This document shows, piece after piece, positions 33,257 through 41,851 of a DNA stretch of 64,000 bases. The DNA comes from Halorussus limi (GTDB lineage Archaea; Halobacteriota; Halobacteria; Halobacteriales; Haladaptataceae). Below the pieces are notes generated by a model that made no database searches, had not been told where the DNA came from, and was given only the letters and a program-made list of their open reading frames with translations. Both the position numbers and the translations under genes were made by a program. Within the stretch, counting starts at the first letter, position 1. Each line of letters starts with the position of its first letter. The stretch covers positions 3,117,626 through 3,181,625 of the forward strand of contig NZ_CP096659.1 of NCBI RefSeq assembly GCF_023238205.1, written 5' to 3'.

Positions 33257-34991
33257 CGTCGTCCCAGTAGCCCGACGCCGCGACGTGGGCGCGGATGTTG
33301 TCCCCTTCGGTCACGACCTTCGGCGAGGTGTCGTCGCCGGTCCCGCCGTCGGACCGCAGGTCCGACGAGGCCCGCGGACCTTCGGACCGCTCACCGCCGT
33401 CCGTCGCGTAGTCGGCCGACCCGCCGTCGGCGATGACCGCCGAGAGGGGCTTGTCGAACACGTCGAAGTGGTCGTCCACGTTCGCGGGCGGTTCGGTGTA
33501 CAGCGACACCGCGACCAGCGTAATCGCCGAGACGATGAACGCGGGGAAAAGGCCGTAGACGCCGACGAGACCCGAGAGGAACGCCGAGCTTTCGACCGTC
33601 GCCGAGAGGCCCAGCAGGTCGACGACCGTCGATATCTGGGTCCACAGAATCATCGTGGACGCGCCGACTATCATGCTGGCGACCGACCCCTCGGCGGTCA
33701 CGCGCTTCCACCAGAGGGTGGCGATGACCGTCGGGCCGATGGCGGCCCCGAGACCGCCCCACGCGTAGTCCAACACCAGCGTGTAGATGGGCGTGCTCTT
33801 GGCGAGGTAGGCGAACGCGACGCTCGCGGACCCGAGCGCGAAGGTGACGTACCGGGAGTACTTCACGAGGTCCTCCTCGCTGGCGTCCTCGTTGACGAAG
33901 CCGTGGTACACGTCCTCCACCACCGCACTGGTGGCGACTAGCAGTTGGGAGTCGGCGCTCGACATCATCGCGGCGAGCGCGGCCGCGAGGACGATGCCGG
34001 CTATCGCGCCGGGCAGCAGGTCGAGGGTCAGCATCGGCATGACCTTGTCGCCGTTCTGGATAGCGCCTTCGCCGAACGTGGCGATGGCGTAGAGACCGAC
34101 CAGCGCCGCGCCGATGTAGGCGACGAACATGAACAACTGGGCGACCAGCGCCGCGAGGCGGACGTTCTTCACCCGGTCGATGCCCATGAACCGGACCATG
34201 ATGTGAGGGTTGCCGGGCACCCCGAGACCGATGGCGGCGTAACTGATGACGCCGAAGACCGCGGCCCACCCGGCGGTTCCGGCGGTGATGCTGGTCAGAC
34301 TCCCCTCGCCGACGCGGGCCACCTCGTCGAAGGGCAGGCCCATGTTGGTGAACGCGATGACCGGCAGGAGGATGAACGCCCCGAGGATGATGGCTCCTTG
34401 GAAGTAGTCCGACCACGCCACGGCGAAGTAGCCACCGAGGAAGGTGTAGCCGATGACGATGACGCCCCCGACCAGAATCCCGACCCACGGCTCGATGCCC
34501 GTCAGAATCTGGAGCAGGGTCCCGGCCGCGACGATTTGGGCGCCGACGTAGCCGCCCTCGAACAGCATGAGGACGACCGCCGAGACGCCCTTGACCGCGC
34601 CGGTGTCGTCGCCGAGGCGGGTGGCGAAGAACGTGGGGAGCGTCACCGACCGGACGAGTTCGGTGTACTTCCGGAGGCGCTTGGCGATGGCGGCCCACGC
34701 GAACAGGTCGGCCGGAATCATCCCGAGACCGTTCAGGAACGCCATGATGCCGGAGGTGTACGCGTCGGAGGGCACGCCGAGCGTGAGCCAACCGCTCATC
34801 TCGGAGGCGCGCTCGGAGAACCCGGTCACGACGGGGCCGATTTCGCGGCCGCCGATGACGTAGTCGCCGACCGAGTCCATGAACCGCGAGGAGTACAGTC
34901 CGATGCCGAGCAGGACCAACAGATAGAGCGCGAAGGTGCCCAGCACCCAGATGCCCGCGTCTCCCGCGATGCCGCCGGCGCTACCTTGCAT
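33246..34991 (-). CDS. putP: sodium/solute symporter (SSS family, PutP-like)
   Basis: 581 residues with about 13 membrane helices. Family motifs include the N-terminal YVIGGREIGPVVTGFSE, SGWLTLGVPSDAYTSG, and the sodium-site region MMSSADSQLLVATSAVVED. The cytoplasmic tail of ~80 residues is acidic. The closest textbook relative is the Na+/proline symporter, but substrate cannot be fixed from sequence (proline, pantothenate or other carboxylates). A 46-residue membrane protein gene overlaps its start by 11 bases, and a hypothetical gene overlaps its end. Confidence 0.88.
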   Translation of the reverse strand: MQGSAGGIAGDAGIWVLGTFALYLLVLLGIGLYSSRFMDSVGDYVIGGREIGPVVTGFSERASEMSGWLTLGVPSDAYTSGIMAFLNGLGMIPADLFAWAAIAKRLRKYTELVRSVTLPTFFATRLGDDTGAVKGVSAVVLMLFEGGYVGAQIVAAGTLLQILTGIEPWVGILVGGVIVIGYTFLGGYFAVAWSDYFQGAIILGAFILLPVIAFTNMGLPFDEVARVGEGSLTSITAGTAGWAAVFGVISYAAIGLGVPGNPHIMVRFMGIDRVKNVRLAALVAQLFMFVAYIGAALVGLYAIATFGEGAIQNGDKVMPMLTLDLLPGAIAGIVLAAALAAMMSSADSQLLVATSAVVEDVYHGFVNEDASEEDLVKYSRYVTFALGSASVAFAYLAKSTPIYTLVLDYAWGGLGAAIGPTVIATLWWKRVTAEGSVASMIVGASTMILWTQISTVVDLLGLSATVESSAFLSGLVGVYGLFPAFIVSAITLVAVSLYTEPPANVDDHFDVFDKPLSAVIADGGSADYATDGGERSEGPRASSDLRSDGGTGDDTSPKVVTEGDNIRAHVAASGYWDDDER

Positions 34992-35121
34992 GCTCCACCT
35001 CCTCGTCGTAGCGCTCGCGGAGGCGGCGCTCGCGTCTCCCTTCCCAGACGTAGTACGCTATCAACATCCCGAAAAACAGGACGTACGGTCCGACCAACCC
35101 GAACCAGTCGAGTGCGCTCAT
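34981..35121 (-). CDS. symporter small accessory membrane protein, 46 aa
   Basis: A tiny gene just upstream of the symporter and overlapping it by 11 bases. One membrane helix (GLVGPYVLFFGMLIAYYVW) is followed by a basic Arg/Glu stretch (RRERRLRERY). Small partner subunits directly preceding SSS symporters are known in prokaryotes; here coupling by overlap supports that role. An in-frame ATG three codons earlier (35130) is an alternative start. Confidence 0.72.
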   Translation of the reverse strand: MSALDWFGLVGPYVLFFGMLIAYYVWEGRRERRLRERYDEEVEHAR

Positions 35122-35301
35122 GGCAGGCATTATCACCGTGACCGTAACCAATCATACTATTTCATACTTTTGGTGATTAAGTCCTTCCGCCCGTTTCCAG
35201 CAACGATAGTCGTTTAGCACGCACCCGATCGTCCTGCGCTCGTCTTTTATATAGTATCTGACCGAAACAACGCTCGGGAACTCGGAACGAGTGGAACAGC
35301 G

Positions 35302-35309
35302 GTTTTACG
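35302..35309 (+). promoter_or_regulatory. TATA box for the penicillin acylase-like gene
   Basis: gttttacg centred about 27 bases before ATG 35332, suggesting a leaderless transcript. A second element, tttatatag, lies farther upstream near 35246. Confidence 0.45.
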
Positions 35310-35331
35310 TGAGAACCGCCACACCCCCTCT

Positions 35332-37782
35332 ATGGACATCGATACCACGCGACGTGCGCTCGTCGCCGCCATCGTCGGCGGCGGCGCCGTCGGCGGGTCG
35401 CTCTCGCCGGTCAGGGGGTATCTCGACCGGTTCGCGCCGTTCTCGGGGTCGGCGTGGCGGGACGCGACCGACCGAACGAACCGCCGGGTCGAGAGTCCCT
35501 ACGGACCGGCGACGGTGCGCTACGACGAGTACGGGACCGCTCACGTCGAGAGCGAGGCCGGCGGTGAGCGACCGCTGTACTACGCCGTGGGCTACGCGCA
35601 AGCCGCCGACCGACTCTTCCAGATGGACCTCCAGCGCCGGGTCATGCGGGGCGAACTCTCGGAGGTGGTCGGCGAGCGCGCTCTCGACTCCGACGAGTTC
35701 CACGTGCGGATGGACTTCGCTGGCGGCGCGGCGGCCAACCTCGAACTCCTCTCGGGGACGCCGACCGGCGAGGCGGTCGAGGCGTTCGCCGAGGGCGTCA
35801 ACGCCTGCCGGGAGCGCGAGGAGTTGCCCCTGGAGTTCGGACTGCTCGACTACGAACCCGACCCGTGGACCCCCGCCGACACGATGCTGATGGAACAGCA
35901 GATTTCGTGGGGACTGACCGGGAGTTTCCGGACGCTCCGGCGCGAGCGACTCGCCCGGAAACTGGGCGAGGACGCGGTGAAGGAACTCTACCCCTTCCGG
36001 ATGGACCACGACTCGCCCATCATCAGGTCGGACTCGGCCGGAGGGGACGACGGCGGGACCGACGGCGCGCGGCGTCGCCGTCGGGTCTCGCCGTCGGGCG
36101 AGTTCGAGGGCGGCGACCTGCTCGACTGGCTCTCGGCGTTCGAGTCGCTGCCCGGCGTCGGGTCGAACAGTTGGGTCGTCTCGGGCGAGCGGACCGAGAG
36201 CGGGAAGCCCATCGTGGCCAACGACCCGCACCTCACGCTGATGGCGCCGCCGGTCTGGTACGAGATGAACCTCCGGACCGACGACGTGAGCGTCCGGGGC
36301 GTGACGTTCCCGGGCGTCCCGTTCGTGGTCATCGGCGAGAACGACTCGGGCGCGTGGGGGTTCACCAACAGCGGGGCGGACGTCATCGACTTCTACGACT
36401 ACGAGACCGACGAGTCGGGCGACCGGTACCGGTATCGCGGCGAGTGGCGCGAGTTCGAGACCGAGGAGCGGACGATTCGGGTGGCCGACGGCGAGGACCG
36501 GACGGTCACGACCCGCAAGACGGTCCACGGTCCGCTCCTCGAACGCGAGGGCCAGCGAGTCGGCGTCTCGTGGACCGGCCACACCGCGACCCGGACTTCG
36601 GCGGCGATTCACGAGTACAGCAAATCCGGGGGCGTGGACGACTTCCTCGCGGCGACGAAGAAGATGGATCTGCCGACCCAGAACGTCGTCTACGCCGACC
36701 GCGAGGGGAACACGCTCTACTACGTCACGGGTAAGATTCCGGTTCGCACGATAGACGCCGCCGACCGAGACTCGGAGAGTAACCGGCAGTCGGAGAGCGC
36801 CGACGACGGCGAGGAGGTCTGGGGCACGCGAGTCTTCGACGGGTCGGCGGGCGAGGCCGAGTGGGAGGGCTTCGAACCGTTCGGCGTCTCGTCGTGGGAG
36901 GGGTTCGTCCCGTTCGAGGAGAAACCCCACGTCCGCGACCCCGACTACCTCGGCACCGCGAACCAGCGCATCGAGGACGACCCCGAACACTACGTCGGCG
37001 AGCAGTACGCCGTGCCCTACCGGGGCCAGCGCCTCTACGAACTGCTCGACGCCCGGGCCGCCTCCGAGAAACCGATGACGCCCCGGTTCATGCGCAGGGT
37101 TCAACGCGACGCGAAGTCCGCGCGCGCCGAGCAGGTGCGCGAGGAACTCGTTTCGGCCGCAGAAGGCGTAGACGACCTCTCGGGGACGGTCGAGACCCTC
37201 CGGAACTGGGACGCCCGCATGACCCGGGACTCCCGGGCGGCGCTCGTCTTCGTGAAGTGGTTCGACCAGTTCCGCCGGGAGGCGTTCGCCGACGAGTTCG
37301 AGGCGAAGGGTCTCGACGAGTCGTACTACCCGAACGACTGGGTGCTGGCGACCCTGCCCGACGACAGCAGGTGGTTCGGCGACGAGGGACGCGAGGCCGT
37401 GATGGTCCGGGCGCTCCGGAAGGCGCTCGACGGAATCGAGGAGGGCGCGACCTACGGCGATTACAACACCACCGCGGCCATCACCCACCCGTTCGACCAG
37501 TCGTTCCTCAACTACACCGAGTACCCGACCGACGGGTCGGCCTACACGCTGAACAACTACCGGAAGGAGTCGGCGGTCGGGAGCAGTTGGCGCATGGTCT
37601 GTCCGATGGCCGAGCGAGAGCGGTCGGTCTGCGTCCTGCCGGGCGGCAACTCCGGGGAGTACTTCTCGGACCACTACGACGACCAACTCCGACTCTGGGC
37701 CGACGGGAAGTACAAGCCGATGGGTCGAGACGTCCGCGGCGAGACGGCCATCTCCTTCGAGACGCGGGAGGGCGACCGATGA
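35332..37782 (+). CDS. penicillin acylase family Ntn-hydrolase
   Basis: 816 residues. The N-terminal hydrophobic stretch (ALVAAIVGGGAVGGSL) preceded by Arg-Arg could be a signal or anchor. The alpha-chain region includes YYAVGYAQAADRLFQMDLQRR. The beta chain would begin at Ser278 in GVGSNSWVVSG, where self-cleavage exposes the N-terminal nucleophile; NDPHLTLMAPPVWYEM follows, as in penicillin/acyl-homoserine-lactone acylases. Preceding the cleavage site is an unusual Arg-rich, low-complexity linker. Substrate unknown: amide-linked acyl compounds are likely. The stop overlaps the next gene (ATGA). Confidence 0.88.
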   Translation: MDIDTTRRALVAAIVGGGAVGGSLSPVRGYLDRFAPFSGSAWRDATDRTNRRVESPYGPATVRYDEYGTAHVESEAGGERPLYYAVGYAQAADRLFQMDLQRRVMRGELSEVVGERALDSDEFHVRMDFAGGAAANLELLSGTPTGEAVEAFAEGVNACREREELPLEFGLLDYEPDPWTPADTMLMEQQISWGLTGSFRTLRRERLARKLGEDAVKELYPFRMDHDSPIIRSDSAGGDDGGTDGARRRRRVSPSGEFEGGDLLDWLSAFESLPGVGSNSWVVSGERTESGKPIVANDPHLTLMAPPVWYEMNLRTDDVSVRGVTFPGVPFVVIGENDSGAWGFTNSGADVIDFYDYETDESGDRYRYRGEWREFETEERTIRVADGEDRTVTTRKTVHGPLLEREGQRVGVSWTGHTATRTSAAIHEYSKSGGVDDFLAATKKMDLPTQNVVYADREGNTLYYVTGKIPVRTIDAADRDSESNRQSESADDGEEVWGTRVFDGSAGEAEWEGFEPFGVSSWEGFVPFEEKPHVRDPDYLGTANQRIEDDPEHYVGEQYAVPYRGQRLYELLDARAASEKPMTPRFMRRVQRDAKSARAEQVREELVSAAEGVDDLSGTVETLRNWDARMTRDSRAALVFVKWFDQFRREAFADEFEAKGLDESYYPNDWVLATLPDDSRWFGDEGREAVMVRALRKALDGIEEGATYGDYNTTAAITHPFDQSFLNYTEYPTDGSAYTLNNYRKESAVGSSWRMVCPMAERERSVCVLPGGNSGEYFSDHYDDQLRLWADGKYKPMGRDVRGETAISFETREGDR

Positions 37783-38162
37783 GCGGACTTCGCGAGGTCC
37801 GAGACGCGAGTCGGACCGTCACCGGACCGCTCCGGAGCGCGCTGGCGGAGATTCGGACCGACGCCCGGGCGCGACGGGCCGCGCTCGTCGCGGGCGCAGT
37901 CGTCGGTCTCGCGGCGGCGCGGGTCCACTGGTACGGCTTCTTCCTCGGCGGCGCGCTGGTCGGTCTCGTCTCGACGGACGCCAAGCGGGGCCTCGCGGCC
38001 GGACTCGGCTTCGGTCTGCTCGCGTGGGCCGTCTTCGCCGGTCTGATGGCCGCGAACGGCGGTCTGATGCAGTACGCCGGGATGGGACGGTTGCTCTATC
38101 TGAGCGTCGCGATTCCGGTCGGTCTGTCGGCGCTCGGGTCGCTGGTTCGGGCCGTTGTGTGA
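37779..38162 (+). CDS. small membrane protein coupled to the acylase gene
   Basis: 127 residues starting in an ATGA overlap with the acylase stop. Three to four hydrophobic segments after residue 34 (ALVAGAVVGLAAARVHWYGFF, then FGLLAWAVFAGLMAAN, then YLSVAIPVGLSALGSL). No family recognised. Coupled translation suggests it works with the acylase, perhaps as an anchor, but this is inference. Confidence 0.7.
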   Translation: MSGLREVRDASRTVTGPLRSALAEIRTDARARRAALVAGAVVGLAAARVHWYGFFLGGALVGLVSTDAKRGLAAGLGFGLLAWAVFAGLMAANGGLMQYAGMGRLLYLSVAIPVGLSALGSLVRAVV

Positions 38163-38526
38163 GCCGCAGAAGTATTTATGATTCTGTGAGAAATATTCTT
38201 ATTTCCCTAAGACGCGAGTAGTTGGTCGAACCTACAGTGAGAACTCAGCCGCGCTACCCAGCACCGCGTTAGCCTCGCGCCACCTCGTCCTCGCGCCCGC
38301 ATGCGCCAGTCCAGAAAATCCAATCGAGGCGATAACGCGTCGAAGACCCCCGTACAAACCTTCAAGTACGAAACCGGAACGAACTCGGTCCGTGACCTGA
38401 ATCGGGCCGGAGCGCGCCAGCGGTCGCGCGGCGCGCAGCGCTCCGGAACGTGGCCGACGCGCGCCGCCTGTTAGCAACCTCCAACGAGCGCAAATAACGG
38501 TCTGTCCGGTCAATCGCGGGCGCCGG
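38163..38526 (+). other. 364-base gap between convergent genes, with a weak 57-codon frame
   Basis: Begins with an AT-rich stretch (tatttatgattctgtgagaaatattcttattt) that could terminate or initiate transcription. A plus-strand frame at 38301-38474 (starts MRQSRKSNRG, ends PTRAAC) encodes a basic Arg-rich peptide with weaker codon bias than neighbours and no ribosome site, so I do not call it a gene. No tRNA or other RNA seen. Confidence 0.5.
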
Positions 38527-39594
38527 TCAGTCGTCCGCGGTCACGGCCGACCGCTCGACGTCGATTTCGCCCTCGTCGAGTTCCCGTTCGACCTCGCGGG
38601 CGGCCTGTACCAGATTCGCCATCTTCTCGTAGGCCACCTTTCGCGGGAGGAGTTTCACCCCGCAGTCCGGACTGACGGTCAACTGCTCGGGCGGGACGAC
38701 TTCGAGACCCTTCTGGATGTTCTCCTTGATTTCGGGAACCGTCTCCACGTCGGCGTCGTGGGCGTCGACCACGCCGAGCGCGAGGTCAGCGGTGAACTCG
38801 GGGTCCTTGAACACGTCGAGTTGCTCGTAGTCGCCGTTGGCGAGTTCGAGGTCGAACTCGTCCACCGGGAAGTCCAAAATCTCGGGGTAGATGCGCGAGT
38901 AGTCGCCGTAGCAGACGTGAAGCCCGATGCGCACGTCCTCGGGAATCCCGTCCGCGATGCGTTCGAGGCAGTCGCCGACGATGGCGTGGTCGTCGGGCGT
39001 CGTCGCCAGCGCGGGTTCGTCTATCTGGACGTAGCGAGCACCCGCCTCGACCAACTTCTCTATCTCCTCGTTCACGAGGTCCGCGAGGTCGTGGGCCAGC
39101 GACTCGGTGTCGTCGTAGGCCTCGTTGAAACTCCAGTTCGCCAGCGTGTACGGGCCGGTGATGGGCACCTTGACCGGTCGCTCCGAGACGCTCGCGGTGA
39201 ACTCGTACTCGTCGACGAGCCACGACTCGTCGTACTCCACCTCGGAGACGACCGACGGCTTGTCGAAGGTGTTGTGGCCCCACACCTTCACGGGACCGTT
39301 GAACTCGTAGCCCTCGATACGGTGAGCGAAGAACTCCACCATCTCGTTGCGCCGCATCTCGCCGTCCACGACCACGTCGAGTCCGGCCCGCTCGTGTTCG
39401 TCCGTGATGAGTCGCGCGGCGTCGTCCTTGGCCTCGTTCCACGCGTCGTCGTCGAAGTCCGCGTCCTCGTCCTCGTGGAGGTCCCGGGCCCTGTCCAGCC
39501 ACTTCGGCTTGGGGTACGAACCGACGACGGTCGTCAGTAGGAAGTGGTCGTTCGGGTGATTCGGCGGTCGGAACTGGTCTCGGTTCTGGCTCAT
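38527..39594 (-). CDS. metE: methionine synthase, core MetE (catalytic domain)
   Basis: 355 residues, equivalent to the C-terminal catalytic barrel of cobalamin-independent methionine synthase. Zinc ligands are visible in GLHVCYGDYS (His, Cys) and SPDCGVKLLP (Cys), and homocysteine-binding residues in TTVVGSYPKP and YVQIDEPALA. It methylates homocysteine to methionine. Archaeal core MetE proteins lack the N-terminal half of the bacterial enzyme and may use a different methyl donor. Its ATG overlaps the stop of the upstream paralogue. Confidence 0.9.
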   Translation of the reverse strand: MSQNRDQFRPPNHPNDHFLLTTVVGSYPKPKWLDRARDLHEDEDADFDDDAWNEAKDDAARLITDEHERAGLDVVVDGEMRRNEMVEFFAHRIEGYEFNGPVKVWGHNTFDKPSVVSEVEYDESWLVDEYEFTASVSERPVKVPITGPYTLANWSFNEAYDDTESLAHDLADLVNEEIEKLVEAGARYVQIDEPALATTPDDHAIVGDCLERIADGIPEDVRIGLHVCYGDYSRIYPEILDFPVDEFDLELANGDYEQLDVFKDPEFTADLALGVVDAHDADVETVPEIKENIQKGLEVVPPEQLTVSPDCGVKLLPRKVAYEKMANLVQAAREVERELDEGEIDVERSAVTADD

Positions 39595-40598
39595 GCTGTC
39601 ACCTCCGCGAGGTCGGTCGCTTCGCCGAGCGCGGCGAGTTTCTCCTCGAACGTCGAGTAGGGCAGGTAGAACAGTTCGGTGTTCGGCGTCAGGTACACCG
39701 TCTCGAAGTCGGCGGCCGGGGTGTTGTCCTCCAACCAGTCGGCCCGCTCGGAGATGGCCTCCGCGTCCTCGACCAGCGTGTTCTGGCCGTCCACGACTCC
39801 CGCCGCGACGGAGTCCTTGGTGCCGTACTCGTTGATGTTGTAGAGGTTGTCCTCGGGGTTCGAGACGAAGTCGTAGCCCAGCGCGTCGAAGTCGGCGTCG
39901 AGCAGGTGGGCGTGGACCTTCTCTTCGAGCGCGCCCCAGTAGGTGTGGACGACCACGTCGGTGTCGGCCGGAGCGGCGTCGGCGACCGTATCGACCGCCT
40001 CGCTCGCACGCTCGTCTTCACCCTCGCCGGGCGCGTTCTCGACCAGCGACGGTTCGAGGACGAACAGCGTCTCGACCTCGGGGAACGCCTCGACCTCTCC
40101 GGCGAGGAAGTCGGCCACCGCGTCCAAGAAGTCGGCGTCGTCGCCGTAGTACTCGTCGGTGGCGAGGTCGGCCAGCGAGTACGGGCCGGGGACGACCGCC
40201 TGCAGGGAGTCGTCGTCCGCGAACTCGCTCGCGGCCTCCAACTCGCCGGCGATGTCGCCGTCGAAGGTCAACTCGTCGGTCACGACCGGTTCCCGGTAGA
40301 AGTTGTTGTTGTCGTAGTACCGGACGATGCCGCGGGTCTCCACGGCGTCGTGGACCGCGAGCGGATGGGCGAGCATGTCGTCCCATCGGAGCTGTCCTTC
40401 GACCACGCGGTCGAGTCCTGCGGCCTGCTGGCGGTCGAGTACCTCTTGGCGCGCCTCGTCGTAGACTGCGACGACCTCCTCGCCCTCGTCGCCGTCCACG
40501 AGGTCGTGTTTCTGGTGGCCCTTCAGGTCGGCCAAGTCGTCCTTGGCCCAGTCCGGGAGCGGGTACACTCCCGGCGTCGTTGCGACGTATTCGGTCAT
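39591..40598 (-). CDS. MetE-like partner protein without zinc ligands
   Basis: 335 residues, a barrel homologous to MetE (TTPGVYPLPDW, VVEGQLRWDDML, VPGPYSLADLA, TYWGALEE). At the positions where the catalytic paralogue has H-x-C (HVCYG) and DCG, this protein has HTYWG and TPNTEL, so the zinc-binding cysteines are absent. It may supply the methyl-folate-binding half of a two-subunit enzyme, analogous to the N-terminal domain of full-length MetE. First gene of the pair, with a 4-base ATGA overlap to metE. Confidence 0.82.
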   Translation of the reverse strand: MTEYVATTPGVYPLPDWAKDDLADLKGHQKHDLVDGDEGEEVVAVYDEARQEVLDRQQAAGLDRVVEGQLRWDDMLAHPLAVHDAVETRGIVRYYDNNNFYREPVVTDELTFDGDIAGELEAASEFADDDSLQAVVPGPYSLADLATDEYYGDDADFLDAVADFLAGEVEAFPEVETLFVLEPSLVENAPGEGEDERASEAVDTVADAAPADTDVVVHTYWGALEEKVHAHLLDADFDALGYDFVSNPEDNLYNINEYGTKDSVAAGVVDGQNTLVEDAEAISERADWLEDNTPAADFETVYLTPNTELFYLPYSTFEEKLAALGEATDLAEVTA

Positions 40599-40727
40599 GT
40601 ACCTCCGACTACGAAATGCCGATGCTTAATATTTTCCTCTTCGGAAATTACCGTCGGTCATAGGTCAACGGTGACACACCGCAAGGCAGTGGAAACGTAC
40701 TTCTCGTTCCTATTCGAAAGTATATAC

Positions 40728-41273
40728 GTGAAACAGTCAACGCTCGCCCTCCTCGCGGTCGCAACTGCGTTCGTCCTCGGGACCGTCGTCGGTTCGGCCG
40801 GCGGACTCGGACTCAGGGTCGGCGGCGACACCGACACCAGCGACTTCGAGTCGCCCGGATTCTCGCTGTCGAAGGCGACCGGTTCGTGCGACGGAATCGA
40901 CTCGGACTCCGGGTGGGTCCACGACGTGGCGGTCGGAGAATCGTTCGCGGTCACGCTGGAGGCGACTGTCGTCCACGACCGGAACCGGACCGTGACGGCG
41001 AACGTCACTCACGTCGCGCCGGGGAACTACGTCGTCGACCTCCGAACCGTCCCCTCCGACCGAGCGGACGCCCGACGAAAGAAGGCGAACGCGTCGGCCG
41101 GTTCGGTCCCCGACTGCGCCTCGACTCGCCTCAGTCTGGGGACGAGTCTTCCGACCGACTACGAGCAGTTCACCGTCGCGATGAACGGTCGGACCATTCG
41201 GACCGTCGAATACGACGGTACGGTCGCGGACCTCCACCGACTCCCGAACCCGATAAACGCGACCGACCGCTAG
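40728..41273 (+). CDS. exported hypothetical protein
   Basis: 181 residues with GTG start at 40728, chosen because it yields a signal peptide (KQSTLALLAVATAFVLGTVV). The mature domain contains SGWVHDVAVGESFAVTLEATVVHD and ANVTHVAPGNYVVDLRTV, a beta-sandwich-like haloarchaeal family of unknown function. Two cysteines (SCDGIDS, VPDCAST) could form a disulfide. Tail-to-tail with the hemK gene, overlapping by 4 bases. Confidence 0.65.
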   Translation: MKQSTLALLAVATAFVLGTVVGSAGGLGLRVGGDTDTSDFESPGFSLSKATGSCDGIDSDSGWVHDVAVGESFAVTLEATVVHDRNRTVTANVTHVAPGNYVVDLRTVPSDRADARRKKANASAGSVPDCASTRLSLGTSLPTDYEQFTVAMNGRTIRTVEYDGTVADLHRLPNPINATDR

Positions 41274-41851
41274 CGCAGGAGTTTCAGCACGGTCAGTGTC
41301 TCGAACGGGAACGACTCGTCGCGGAGCGCCACCGCGGAGAACCCCTCGTCGTCGGCCAGTTCGACCACCTCGTCGACGCCCGTGAGACTGCTGACCAACA
41401 GGTAGACGACCCCGTCGGGCGCGAGCGCGCGCCCGACCGATTCGAGGAACGGTTCGATGACCTTCCGGCCGTCTTCCCCGCCCGAGAGCGCGACTTCCAT
41501 CCAGTCGTCGCGCTCGTCGTCGGGGTCGGTCGGCAGGTAGGGCGGGTTGAACAGAACGGCGTCGAAGACGCCCGCCCGGAACGGTTCCAGCAGGTCGGCC
41601 CGGACCGTCTCGACCCCGCGCTCTCGGGCCTGTCGGCAGGCGTGAGGGTTCAGGTCCGACCCGAGGACGCGCGCGCCGGTCTCGTCGGCCACCGTCTCCG
41701 CGACGTACCCCGACCCGGTGCCCACCTCCAGCGCGAGGTCGGCGGGGTGGGATTCGAGGTCGGCTATCGCGGCCTCGGCCAGCAGGTTCGAGTCCTCGGC
41801 TGGCTGGTACACTTCGGTCTCGGCGTCCCGGCGGTCGGCGAGGTCGGTCAC
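41270..41851 (-). CDS. HemK2/MTQ2-type protein methyltransferase
   Basis: 193 residues, class I SAM methyltransferase. SAM site LALEVGTGSGYVAE and catalytic NPPYLP are intact. Archaeal/eukaryotic HemK2 methylates the glutamine of the GGQ motif in release factor 1; archaea often carry it near ksgA as here. Starts in an ATGA overlap with the mscS stop. Confidence 0.9.
   Translation of the reverse strand: MTDLADRRDAETEVYQPAEDSNLLAEAAIADLESHPADLALEVGTGSGYVAETVADETGARVLGSDLNPHACRQARERGVETVRADLLEPFRAGVFDAVLFNPPYLPTDPDDERDDWMEVALSGGEDGRKVIEPFLESVGRALAPDGVVYLLVSSLTGVDEVVELADDEGFSAVALRDESFPFETLTVLKLLR

Noticed and set aside
38301-38474. 57-codon basic frame in the 364-base gap
   Set aside because: Codon bias weaker than in real neighbours and no recognisable start signal; kept only as a note.
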